DNA of 64,000 nt from Otatea glauca (Eukaryota; Streptophyta; Magnoliopsida; Poales; Poaceae), in the NCBI GenBank assembly GCA_036346275.1, contig CM070720.1, positions 7,169,278 through 7,233,277 of the forward strand. Reading direction: 5' to 3'. The position numbers and the translations under genes are program-made. Every line of letters begins with the position of its first letter. The stretch's first letter is position 1. Positions 43,664 to 53,763 of this stretch are shown in pieces. Under the pieces are notes generated by a model that did no database searches, was not told the origin of the DNA, and saw only the letters and a program-made list of their open reading frames with translations.

Positions 43664-44134
43664 CCAAAACCGTTCGAGTACCTATCTCGATTGGTTCTTA
43701 TCATGATAATATTGTTTGCGATGTTGCACCCATGGATGCTTGCTCTCTTTTATTGGGTAGACCGTGGATCTATGATATGGATGCTACACATCATGTTAGG
43801 ACCAATGAGTATACTTTCTTTTATAAGGAAAAGAAAATTATTTTGAAACCCATGAGCCCTACAGAACTAAGAAACATTGATGTTAAAAGAGCTCAAAGAG
43901 AAAGAGAGTGGAATTAAAAGTGTAGCTAGTAAATCAACCCATTCAACTACACCTCAAAAACCTGATCTTAAGTTGAAGGGTAAAAGTATTGTTGGCTGCA
44001 AAAGTTCTGTCACAAGATAACATGGATAGTATAGAACCATTGCCATTCTCTGTTGCTTTGTCTACTGTTAATACTAATACTTTGAAGGATAATGAGATGG
44101 AGTTGAGGACGACTCCAATTCAAGAAGGGGAGGA
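43664..44134 (+). pseudogene. Element G protease C-terminal part and tail, no RT
   Basis: It continues in a shifted frame with VRVPISIGSYHDNI-like text, then MDACSLLLGRPWIYDMDATH and EYTFFYKEKKIILKPMSPTE (43732-43870), a stop at about 43915, and KLKGKSIVG-like text. From 43989 it reads AKVLSQDNMDSIEPLPFSVA and MELRTTPIQEGEDDEDIP straight into the LTR. The polypurine tract CAAGAAGGGGAGGA is at 44121-44134. In related elements some 3.5 kb of RT, RNase H and integrase would lie in between; G has none, so it is a gag-protease-only element. Confidence 0.8.
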
Positions 44135-44635
44135 TGATGAGGACATCCCAACCAAGGATACAACCGCTGCCCCTTCTTCCTCTACGACCGCTACTTCGTC
44201 TACGACGTCTGGAGGGCTTAATCTGGAAGCAAGTCCTTTCCATCCAACTTTGCTGGACCAGCACATCAAGAACATCCACCGAGAACAGCCCACGCGCCAA
44301 GAAAGGCCCAAGATAAAGCCCAATTCGTCGCCGAGTCCGGTTCGGCTATCCAGGAGTAGTAGTACTTCAAACGGACGCCACGGCCACATCCGAACTCCGT
44401 TTTCGACGTTCGATAACTCGTTTGAAAGGTATCGAGATAACCTTTCCAATGGATCTGATCCTGAGGCCAAATTCCTCTCAGAGTGAAGGGAAATCACAGA
44501 ACAATCTCACGGGACAGAAATTCCAAGTGATGTGCCACCTTTCTTTTGGGCCCAAGGCCCATGTACTCTTAGGGTTCCACCCCTCCTTTGGCCAGCGCCC
44601 CTCTCCTGGCTGCCGCACCCCTCTTGTGTGGGTAC
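44135..44635 (+). repeat. LTR of element G, U3 half, plus orientation
   Basis: Starts TGATGAGGACATCCCAACCA and stops at GTGTGGGTAC (44635). The R-U5 half is at 36786-37161, in reverse orientation. Rejoined they give an LTR of about 872 bp with TG/CA ends. GGTAC (44631-44635) is the target duplication of the X element that follows. Confidence 0.82.
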
Positions 44636-46327
44636 TGATGAGACCATGCTCGTCCTGGATATGATCAACGCTATATCAATTTAGCGACACTTCACGACAT
44701 CCTCTGTATCATTTACATCTACTAGGATGGCTTTCCTTCACAGGTGATAGAGTCGGAGTGCCCGATCTTTCGGTGAGAAGATAACTTTCGATTCTGGTGG
44801 AGGTGACTCTCGCGATCCGACTACAAACGAACAGGTCGTGTGCGCCTTAGCAATCGTTGAACCAACTCCGAAGGTTATTGACCTTGCTGGGTAGCACGAT
44901 CAACCTGAACACGAGGTTCAATTCCTGCAAGCAATCGAAGAACTAGCAAGAATAAGATAGAGGCAACAATGAATCTGCAATAGTAATTTGATTCAACTCA
45001 AAAGTGGGGTTCTCAAAGGCTGTCTCGCAGGTGGTCGACTGACACAACTGAAGAGCAGAGTTTGCACAATGGCTAAACTAACACAAAGAAAAACCCGCCT
45101 TACAAGAGGAACTCGGACCCAACTAAATAGATGGAGGGGGAGGTAATTTCGGCCAGCACTATGGAAGGGCCGAAATCTCCTCCCATCCTTCCATAATCTG
45201 TCTGAAATTAGATTTTATTACATGGGTCCAGCCCAAATGATGGGTGGCGCAGCACCCTTTTATTTGTTGCCATCTTCTTGACCTTCATTCCTTAGGAGAA
45301 TCACACAGTTCACTCCACGTGCACGGGATCGAGTCATCGGTCCTTGAATCATGTCTGGAGGTGTGGTAGCAGCAGGTGATGTGGTTGGAACTGAAGAAGT
45401 GGTGTCCTCATCAACAGGGGGGAGGAAGCGTCCAAGAGTGCAAGCTTTCAACATGCCTTTATATGCTGGAAAGAAATATTGAGCTTTGTGGAGGATGATC
45501 TGAACATGAGAATACTTTTTGTTGAGGTCAAGCTAAAAGCTGAGCATGAGTCGAGGACGACTCAAATTCAAGAAAGGGAGGATGATGAGGACGTCACTAC
45601 TACGGATATGACCACATTTGGTTGTGCCTACTCCAACACATCATCCACGGGCCAAGAAGAGCGAGAGATCAAATCCATCACGTTCCGGCCATAACTTTTG
45701 ATCCAGAAGGGTGTTCGGGGCACATGAGTACTTGATTGAAAGCTTTCGTCGCCCTCTTTCCAATGGATCGGGGCACATGTTCGGGGCACATGAGTACCTT
45801 CAAATTCCATCTGTGCTGTCCGGAAACTGCAAAACAAGTCACGTCACTTTTCCAGTCCGAGTCAGAGTGTGCCTTGGGCCTTGTAATCGAATTGTATTTG
45901 GTTTCCTAGGGTTTTGAACGACCACCTCCTCTTGTTATCTCATAAATAACCAGCCGAAACCCCATCTAGGGTTTTGGGTTTTGTTTGATTAGTTTAGCCA
46001 AGTGCAAACTTTGCGTCTTTGAGTTGTGCTGGACAGCCACCTTGTCAAGACATTCAATAGAACCCCACCTTATTTTGGCCTTCAATTCTTATTTGCAATT
46101 TCAGATTGCTTTTACCATTGTTCTTGCTTGTTCTTCGGTTGCTTGTAGGAATTGAACCTCATGTTCAGGTTGATCGTGCCCACGGCAAGATCAATAACAC
46201 TCCGGAGTTGGTTTAGCGATTGCTAAGGCGCATCGTCGTCGTACTTTGTAGTCGGATCGTCAAAGTCGATTCCACCAAATCGATAGTTATCGCTCTCATC
46301 GAAAGATCGGGACACAACTTCACATCA
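44636..46327 (+). repeat. Long-form X LTR (X1, 5' side), split by a solo LTR
   Basis: 44636-44744 plus 45419-46327 make one LTR of about 1018 bp, from TGATGAGACCATGCTCGTCC to ACAACTTCACATCA. The inner short-form start TGATGAGGACGTC is at 45583 with its own polypurine tract before it. The copy at 1-1063 has the same structure without the interruption. Confidence 0.87.
44745..45413 (-). mobile_element. Solo CRM-a LTR
   Basis: 669 bp, TGATAGAGTCGGAGTGCCCG to GTGTCCTCATCA, reverse complement of the LTRs of element C. It is flanked by a perfect target duplication ACAGG (44740-44744 and 45414-45418) within the X LTR. It has no internal sequence, so it is a solo LTR left by recombination between the two LTRs of a full element. 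Minus-strand codons of the CR-like tail (GPMTRSRARGVN) are readable in it. Confidence 0.92.
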
Positions 46328-48000
46328 GGTGGTATCAGAGCGCCAAGTTGCTCGGTGAGAGATTCTATACTGTCGATTAGTTTTTGTTTTCTGTCCTAAA
46401 TTGAAAATTACTCCACAAAAATTCAACCTTTAGATTCAATCTGTTATTTTAGTGAGTTTTGTTAGGTTTTGATCCATTAGAGTCCTTGTTTTAGTTGCTG
46501 ATTGTTTTTTCCCTTCGCGTAGCTTTTCTTTCAATCTGTCCAGTACTTTGTTTTGTTCATAACTTTCGCATACGAGCTCGGATTCTAGTGTTTTTGTACT
46601 TTCCTAAAACCTGGGAACGATCTCTACAAAAACCTAGTTGGGCATGAACTCTAATTCTGGAACTAAATCTGTTTAATCTGGATATCAAATCTGTTGAAGC
46701 AAGTTGTACTTCCAATCCAGATCAGTTCGGTATTTTGATCATAATTCTCACGTCCGAACTCTGTTTGGGATGTTTTTATACTTTCCTGAATCCTTGAAGA
46801 GTCCTCTACAAAAACGTTTTTGGGTGTCCTTTCTGATTCGGATTCCATCAAACCGAATTTGATTCGGATTCGGAATTGGTCCCGCGGGCTAAAATTGGGA
46901 GTATTCTGTGCAGTTCGGTTTTTGCACCATAACTTTCACACCCGTGCTCCAAATTGCATGTTCTTGTATTCCTTTGAAAGCTGAGGACATAAGCTTCAAT
47001 TCTTTCCATAGTGAACCTTCTAAATTCGGTCGTTTTGAATCTATAATCTAGGCGACAAATCTGCTGCCCTAGAAACTTTGAATTTGGGTGTTTTGCTTCA
47101 ATTCGTGTTCTAGTTTTGTTCCTTTGAGTTGGTTGAGTCCAGTAGCATCCATAATCCATAAAACTCCAAAAATATCAGTATACATACCTTTGTTAACCAA
47201 TTCATCCTTTGCGAATACTTTGATCCCAATTGAGACTAGCTATTTGATATTGCTTAGGGCTGTTCATATTGATACATTGCATAATCTTGAATTATCATAT
47301 CATACTATCTTGTGATATCAAGTTAGGGATTCCAAAACTTTGCTCATACTAGTGTTGGCCGCAAGTCACCAAAAGAAAGAAGAGAGAAAGAAAGAGCCAA
47401 AAGGCCAAAAAAAAAAAAAGAAAACATAATAGTGGCCAAGAAGACTACATTGAGCGAAACCCTAATTTGTGTTCAGATTTTTCAGATTGTGCAATTGTAT
47501 TAATTAGTGAGCAATCTTGTGCCCTTTTATCTTTCTCAAGCAATTAGCTAGTGTCTCTCTATAACTTATGCAACACGAGCTTTGGTACTGAAAATTTTCT
47601 TATTTAGCTCATTCCATTGGTTGCATTAAGTTACATCATCTTTGCGCGTGAGTTGCCTTGAAATTCGCTTATATCTTTGAGATCGGCAACTAGGACTTGT
47701 GATTTCTATTTTGGGTCCTTACTTGTCATTACAATAACTAGAATTATCAGATTGCATAGGAAATAAGTATAGCCTACCAAGCTCCACATATTTTACCTTG
47801 TACGTTTGTTCGGTCTTTGCAATCGCTTTATCCAAGCTTCGAAGAACTTTTGACACCGCCAACGGCCGACAACTCCTGCTGCACGGTAAGAACTTGTAAG
47901 AGCTTTGGTTAAGGCTTGAGAGTTGAGCGACTTTTCTCCACTTCCTAGTAGTTGATTGGGAATTACATAAACCTTTGTCTTTCCCTTTATGCTACTAACC
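46328..48000 (+). other. Primer site and leader of the plus-strand X element
   Basis: GGTGGTATCAGAGCGCC (46328-46344) is the primer-binding site for initiator tRNA-Met. About 1.65 kb of leader follows, nearly identical to the complement of 39941-41600. No gene in it. Confidence 0.82.
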
Positions 48001-48053
48001 ATGTCAGGTGACAAGAGTTCACTGCATCATTCTCCACGCACGAAGGGCAATGT
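48001..48053 (+). pseudogene. Start of the X gag-like gene, truncated
   Basis: The ATG at 48001 opens MSGDKSSLHHSPRTKGN, as at 39940 on the minus strand. The match ends after GGGCAATGT (48053), where sequence of element I begins. Confidence 0.8.
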
Positions 48054-48440
48054 CTTGCAGATTATAAATTCGAAACGCAGGCGCAATACACCGTCTTTAA
48101 CGAGAAGGTTGAGACCCTTGAGACATCTTGCGTTAAGCTTCGTGAAGCCTCCGAGCCGTTGTTGAGCTTGCTTCATCCTGAAGGTGAGAAGCGACTCAGC
48201 AGGGACCAGGTCATCTCTCGATTGGAGGAAGCCCCCGAGGCGCTCAAGAGACTCTTCAAGGAGACGGCGACCAATGGTGCCAGCCAGGCTTTGGTGATCA
48301 CCAAGTCGCTCTATCCCCGAGTGGATCTTGAAGCCGTTAAGGAAGGCTACGCCTGCAATGTAGATGAAGATCGGGCCGTCGAGCTCTGGGAGGAAGTCAA
48401 GGATACCTCTTCGGCTGTTGTGGAAACTTTGGAGCTGTAA
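48054..48440 (+). pseudogene. C-terminal part of the antisense ORF of element I
   Basis: Open from the junction at 48054 to a TAA at 48438-48440: ADYKFETQAQYTVFNEKVET, then LLHPEGEKRLSRDQVISRLE, APEALKRLFKETATNGASQA, LVITKSLYPRVDLEAVKEGY and ELWEEVKDTSSAVVETLEL. Helical and charged, it resembles the C-terminus of the antisense (Transposase_28-like) protein of Tat elements; J carries a diverged counterpart near 11780-11980. The start is lost at the junction with X. Function is unknown in the family. Confidence 0.65.
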
Positions 48441-48719
48441 AAGAAATATATGAAGATGTTTCTTTGTCCTTGCATTTTTTCTTAAATACGCTGCTTTGCC
48501 CGAGTGGTTTTGACATGTCGTGTCCGACTCGTCCAGCCCCCAGGCTCTGAGGCATGGTTCATGACGCATGTCTCAAAGTCTTAAATTTAGATGGGAGCAC
48601 AGCACTCAAGCGCATAATTTTTTGATAAGATCATACGAGAATAATTTTAAGAGCAAACATTTTTATTCATAAAGAAACAATTGAATTACAAAGTTCAAGT
48701 GAAAAAACGACGTAGCTGT

Positions 48720-49830
48720 TCTATGTTCCAAGTGTTGCTGACTGTCGTGTCGTCTTCGCGCTTGAGCTTATAAGCTCCAGGGCGTATCACCTCATCGATG
48801 ACGTAAGGGCCTTCCCAGCTTGGGGAGAGCTTATGCTCGCATTTCTGATTCTTTTAAGAATTAGATCTCCTTTAGAGAATGCACGGCTCCTTAAATTGCG
48901 ACCGTGATAGCGACGTAAGCCCAAAAGATACTTCGCCGACTGAATTGTTGCGATGTCCCTGGCTTCTTCCAGTCGGTCGAGGTCTTCTAACCGGCTTTCT
49001 TCCGAAGCGGCATCTTCATAGCTTCGAACCCGCGGGGATCCGAATTCTAACTCGGTGGGGAGGACCGCCTCTGAGCCATACTCCAGGAAGAAAGGTGACT
49101 ACCCGGTTGCTCTGCTGGGGGTAGTTCGTAGTCCCCAAAGTACCGAAGGCAATTCTTTGACCCACCGAGTGCCGTATGGTTTGAGATGATCGAAATTCCT
49201 TGCCTTTAGGCCTTATAAAACCATGTCGTTGGCTCGCTCAACCTGCCAATTACTTCGGGGGTGCGCTACTAATGCGAAGCAGATTTTTATGCCGAGTTCG
49301 CAGCACCAGTCTTGAAATATGCCGCCTCTGAATTGGGTGCCATTATCCGTGATAATCCGGTTTGGTAGCCGAATCTAACCACGATTTCATGGAAGAATTC
49401 TTTGGCCTTTGCAGCCATGATTGTGGCGACTAGCTTGGCCTCAATCCATTTGGTAAATTTATCGATGTCCACGAAGAGATGAGTATAGCCGCCTTATGCC
49501 TTCTTCAAAGGTCGCACCATATTGAGCCCCAGACCACAAATGGCCAGGTGATTGGGATGGTTTGTAGCTTCTGTGCCGGTTTGTTCATCTGTCGCGTGAA
49601 GAACTGACATCCTTAGCATGTCCGGACGATGTCCTCCGTATTAGTGACGGCAGTTGGCCAGAAAAATCCTTGACGATAAGCTTTACCAACTAGGGTCGAT
49701 GACGCCGAGTGATTCCCGCAGACTCCCGAGTGGATCTCCTTGAGGAGATTTCTTCCTTCTTGTTCTGATATGCACCGTCGTAGTACACCAGAGGAGCTCT
49801 TGCGATAGAGTTCTTCCCTGATCACCACAT
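48720..49830 (-). pseudogene. I integrase
   Basis: Minus strand, in order: REELYRKSSSGVLRRCISEQ, LLKEIHSGVCGNHSASSTLV (HHCC zinc region), WPTAVTNTEDIVRTC, then DIDKFTKWIEAKLVATIMAA (first Asp) at about 49470-49410, TDNGTQFRGG-like text near 49345 (second Asp), ALVAHPRSNWQVERAND near 49270-49220 (Glu; a Trp replaces the usual Gly), and WVKELPSVLWGLRTTPS, with the C-terminal part to about 48720. Frame breaks are near 49600, 49370 and 49210. Position after the second RNase H confirms the assignment. Confidence 0.8.
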
Positions 49831-49840
49831 AGCTCTTGCT

Positions 49841-50419
49841 TCAGCGCATTATTTGTTCGGCTTGCACGCGGTCTTCGGGTAGTTCGTCCTTCGTCAAATA
49901 GTCCAGATGTGGAGCTGTCCAATCAGGGGTAATGACTAGGATTTCAGTTTCAACGTTCTTCTCCGTCAGGGCGTTCGGCTTTGACCGAGCGCTAATCGTG
50001 GGCTTATGAATTTCTTCGACGAATACTCCCATGGGCACTGTAGACCGGCAGGATCCCATTTTTGCTAGCTCGTCGGCAGCTTCATTGTCCCGGCAGAGCA
50101 CATGAACGAGTTCCAGGCCGTCAAAGTTGCCTTCCAGCTTGCGTACCTCCTGGTAGTAGGCAGCCATGTTGTCTTCGATGCAGGACCATTCTTTTTGCAC
50201 TTGATTGACCACGAGCATTGAATCTCCGCGGACCGCCAAACATCGGATACCGAGCGATATGGCGATACGGAGCCCATAGATGAGTGCCTCATACTCGGCG
50301 GCGTAGTTTGATACGGGAAAAAGTATTTGCAGGACGTACCTCAACCGTTCTCCACTTGGCGATATGAGCACTATACCAGCCCCCGCGCCGCTGAGCATGA
50401 GGGAACCATTGAAATACAT
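49841..50419 (-). CDS. I second (archaeal-type) RNase H, open frame
   Basis: 192 codons open: MYFNGSLMLSGAGAGIVLIS, SNYAAEYEALIYGLRIAISL, CLAVRGDSMLVVNQVQKEWS, ELVHVLCRDNEAADELAKMG. The first active-site Asp of the YFDGS motif is Asn here, while E of AEYEAL, D of RGDSML and D of RDNEAADELA are present. The domain is typical of Tat elements. It is part of the pol polyprotein, so the Met is not a true start. The C-terminal part leads towards integrase. An Asn at the first position would be expected to weaken catalysis. Confidence 0.82.
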   Translation of the reverse strand: MYFNGSLMLSGAGAGIVLISPSGERLRYVLQILFPVSNYAAEYEALIYGLRIAISLGIRCLAVRGDSMLVVNQVQKEWSCIEDNMAAYYQEVRKLEGNFDGLELVHVLCRDNEAADELAKMGSCRSTVPMGVFVEEIHKPTISARSKPNALTEKNVETEILVITPDWTAPHLDYLTKDELPEDRVQAEQIMR

Positions 50420-50880
50420 CGTCCAATACTCGAGTTCCTTGACGACTGCCGGGTTTTGAAGTTCCGTCCATTCGACCGTGAAGTCGGCGAGCGCTTGAGA
50501 CTTGATGGCGGTGCGAGTCTTGAATAGGATATCAAAAGCTCCAAGCTCGACTGCCCATTTCGCAATTCTCCTAGTGGCCTCCTGGTTGTGAAGAAAATCT
50601 CTTTAGATTCATTCAGGACCTCGCTGACGAAGTAGACTGGGTGTTGGATCTTCTGCACGTGGCCCGGCTCCTCCCTTTCTACGACGACTGCAACGTTGAC
50701 TACATGAGTCGTTGCCGCGATGTAGAGTAGCTGAGGTTCCTCTGGCATCAGTGACACCAAGACCGGGGGCGTCGTTAAGAAGATCTTCAAATCTTCAAAC
50801 GCTTGCTGTGCCTCTAGCGTCCACTGGAACTTGTCCTGCTTCTTGAGGAGTTTAAAGAATGGCATACCTCGCATACCCAG
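50371..50880 (-). pseudogene. I RNase H (first)
   Basis: Minus strand from 50874: MPFFKLLKKQDKFQWTLEAQ, QAFEDLKIFLTTPPVLVSLM, LLYIAATTHVVNVAVVVERE and VQKIQHPVYFVSEVLNESKE. The frame changes at about 50590, where CATTRRIAKWAVELGAFDIL-like text continues in another frame to KSQALADFTVEWTEL near 50440. It links RT to the second RNase H. One or two indels interrupt it. Confidence 0.8.
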
Positions 50881-51760
50881 TCAGGAAATAAACCTACTGA
50901 GTGCGGCCATGCATCCTGTAAGCTTCTGGACGTCCTTTTGGCAAGTCGGCGGTTCCATATTTGATATGGCCCTGATCTTCTCTAGGTTGGCCTCAATGCC
51001 TCGTTGGGATACGATAAACCCGAGTAGTTTTTTCGAGGATACTCCGAAAACACACTTATCGCGATTAAGCTTCATGCTGAAAGCCCTTATACTCTCGAAC
51101 GTCTCGGTCAGGTCGGCGATAAGATCCTTCCTCTCCCAAGTCTTTACCACTACATCGTCCACGTATGCCTCCACATTGCGTCCGAGCTGGGCGTGAAAAC
51201 ACCGTTGTATCACGCGTTGATACATCACACCAGCATTTTTCAACCCGAATCCATCGTGGTATAGCAAAATGCCCCAAAGGGCATGATGAACGAAGTCTTG
51301 AAATGATCTTCCGCCTTTAGGCGAATCTGGTGGTACCCCGAGTAGGCATCAAGGAAACTCAGGATCTCACACCCGGTGGTTGAATCAACCACTTGATCAA
51401 TCCGAGGTAACCCGAAAGGATCCTTCGGACATGCCTTGTTGAGATCAGTATAGTCAACGCACATGCGCCAAGTTTTATTCTTCTTTTGAACTAGTACAGG
51501 GTTTGCCAACCAATCGGGATGATACACTTCTTTGATAAAACCTACAACTAAAAGCTTGGTGATATCCTGCTTGATGGCGTTCCGGCGATCTGGAGCAAAC
51601 TGCCGAAGTCTTTGCTTGATTGGCTTTGCCTTTTCGTCGACGTGTAGAGAATGCTCGATCACCTCCCTAGGAACACCCGGCATGTCGGATGGTTTCCAGG
51701 CAAAGATGTCCCTGTTAGCCTGGAGAAAGGTGACGAGCACGCCTTCCTATTTATCCTCGA
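50881..51760 (-). pseudogene. I reverse transcriptase
   Basis: Minus strand: FLQANRDIFAWKPSDMPGVP, NPVLVQKKNKTWRMCVDYTD, LNKACPKDPFGLPRIDQVVD, LSFLDAYSGYHQIRLKAEDH and FKTSFIMPFGAFCYTTM (to 51250). After a short break it continues GLKNAGVMYQRVIQRCFHAQ, the catalytic AYVDDVVVKT (YVDD at 51150-51167), LLGFIVSQRGIEANLEKIRA and LTGCMAALSRFIS. All RT motifs and the catalytic Asp pair are kept. A single indel near 51250 (GATTCGGGTTG) separates the two halves. It synthesises the element cDNA. Confidence 0.88.
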
Positions 51761-51969
51761 GCCCTAACCCGATCAGGGTCATTTTGGACGAGTTGGATGG
51801 GTCGAGGATGATTCTCTTGGTTCCTTCGCCAGGCTTTATTCCTAACGTGGCTTGCTTCTTGGACGGGACGTCGCCTTCTTCCTCCAACGTGGCAACCTCT
51901 GCCTGGACATTCTTCAGCTCAGTGGCTGCCTCCTACAGCTCGGCATGTTCACAATTCTCTCGGTCGCAT

Positions 51970-52465
51970 TCCAGAGATCACTTGATGTCGCTGCGAACCG
52001 TGATGACACTTCTGGGTCCCGGCATCTTCATCATCAAGTAGGTGTAGTGCAGGACGGCCATGAATCTAGCCAGACCGGGCCTTCCCAAGATAGCGTGATA
52101 CGCTGTATCGAAACTTACATACTCGGTCCGGTAGTTATCATTGGTACCGAAAGTGACGGGCAAAGAAATCTACCTGAGTGGAAATGAAGACGCCCCAGGG
52201 ATCACCCCATGGAACGGCTAAGTGCTCGGCCTTAGCTCGGAGCGGGGGATGTTCATATCGTCGAAGGTCTTGGCGAATAAGATGTTGAGTCGCTCTCTCT
52301 ATCGATCAATACCTTCTTGAGCTTTACATTGCGAACAACAGGGTCGAGCACTATAGGGTATTTACCCGGATGTAGAACCCGGTTGGGGTGATCTTGAGCG
52401 ATCGAAGGTGATCGGGACCTCAGACCACTTAAGATACTGGGGGGTCGCCGGTTCCACCGCATTGA
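51970..52465 (-). pseudogene. I protease region
   Basis: SEVPITFDRS-like text and HPNRVLHPGKYPIVLDPVVR and NVKLKKVLID (52400-52290) match the segment before the Tat protease active site. The D-G-G-S-G-L-N part is garbled to DRESDSTS at about 52300. Downstream VTFGTNDNYRTEYVSFDTAY and HAILGRPGLARFMAVLHYTY (52160-52030) form the C-terminal half, continuing to LMMKMPGPRSVITVRSDIK. The linker between 51970 and 51760 has no clear motif apart from acidic runs. Confidence 0.75.
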
Positions 52466-53440
52466 TCTCCCGAGCGGTGAGCTTTTGCTTCCGCTTGGAC
52501 TCGTATCCGGTGGAGCCTCCGTAGATGTAGTTCAGCTCTTGCTCGGGCTCTTGGTAGTCGTCATCGTCTGGAAGGTCTTTCTTCTTGGCCGCCTCATCCT
52601 TCGCTGCGGCCGAATACTTGTTGCTTTCCCGCGCAAAACACTTCAGGGTGAAGCAGTCCTTGGTGGCGTGCTTTCCCTTGCGGTGGAAAGGACAGATCGC
52701 ATCCATAACAGAATTATAATCGGGCGCCTCCCTCCGCATGGCTCGGGGCCGGTTGCGTTCTGTTACCGCAACTAGTTCCTCGCCTTTCCGCTTCTTGTCT
52801 TTGTGTTTGGAGGACTCGGCCTTGTCGCCTTTACTCTTCTGTTGTGGGCGATCTTCTTGGCGCTCGGCCAGGGCATTTAAGGCCTTGGAGTAGCTGTCGG
52901 CCAATGCAAACATCTCCTTCACGGAGGCCGGGGGTTTCTTGGATATCTTCTTAATTAAACTTACCCCTTTCTGAAAGGCCACCACCACCACTGCATCAGA
53001 TACATCCCTGATGATGTTCTTCTTCTGCATGAAATACCGGATGAAATCTCTCAGCGTCTCGTCCTTCTTCTGGTGAAGCTGGTATAGATCCCACGGGGTG
53101 CCAGGTCTTCGTAGGTTCCCTGGAAGTTCACGATAAATTGATCGCAAAGATCGCTCCAGGAGTCCACTGAGTTCGCAGGAAGTCCCGTGAGCCATGCTTT
53201 AGTCGAGGGGGTGAGATTGACTGGCAGGTAATTCGTCATGACGTTCTGATTGCCCCCGGCCGCTTTGACCGCTAGGGCATATACCTGCAGCCAAGCTTCC
53301 GGATCTCGCTCCCCGTCAAACTTGACGATGCCCTTTGGGTTGAAACCGTCGAGCCATACCACTCGGCGTAGCTGAGGAGTAAATGCTCGGATCCCGTCAA
53401 TGGATCTCTCGACATGATGAGGGGGGAACGGCATGGCGAG
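52362..53440 (-). pseudogene. I gag
   Basis: Minus strand from 53434: MPFPPHHVERSIDGIRAFTP, LDGFNPKGIVKFDGERDPEA, WLQVYALAVKAAGGNQNVMT, NYLPVNLTPSTKAWLTGLPA and NSVDSWSDLCDQFIVNFQGT. It then shifts frame near 53110 to GTPWDLYQLHQKKDETLRDF, a lysine-rich linker, and a CPFHRKGKHATKDC zinc knuckle (52655-52695). This is a Tat-type gag: nucleic-acid binding and particle formation. One clear frameshift separates two long open halves. The true start probably lies further right (about 53700), where the open frame is not continuous. Confidence 0.85.
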
Positions 53441-53744
53441 CCTCTGGCTCGGCGATCGTCTTCAACGCGTCAGGGCGGAGTTCGGCGCGGTGAGTTCATG
53501 ACTCGACTATAGTCATTGTTCCGACCCCGGTTGGTTTACTAGCCGAGTCAGAGCGACATACCTAAGATGGATCAGCCTAACCACTACCAGATTGGATCTG
53601 GTTTAGGTCTAGGCGAACGAGTTCTCCGCATGCATCTCCGACGAAGTCCAGGCTTCCGAAGCGAAAAGCCTGGCTGAAGATAAAGGTGGCGGTGATTCCG
53701 CCGATCGTTGCCATCGAATCTGTAAGAAAAGATTATAGCGCTTC

Positions 53745-53763
53745 CCCTACCTGGCGCGCCAAC
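53745..53763 (-). other. Primer-binding site of element I
   Basis: On the minus strand TTGGCGCGCCAGGTAGGGG lies directly inside the LTR end, as in J at 5311-5330. Confidence 0.8.

Larger units (their letters stand above)
44636..48053 (+). mobile_element. Family X element in plus orientation, 5' part
   Basis: Long-form 5' LTR (44636-46327, interrupted by a solo LTR), primer site (46328-46344), leader (to 48000) and the first 53 nt of the gag-like gene (ATG at 48001, MSGDKSSLHHSPRTKGN). At 48053/48054 it switches to Tat element I. Together with 39883-42385 it forms an inverted repeat with arms of about 2.5 kb around the spacer 42386-45582. Confidence 0.85.
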
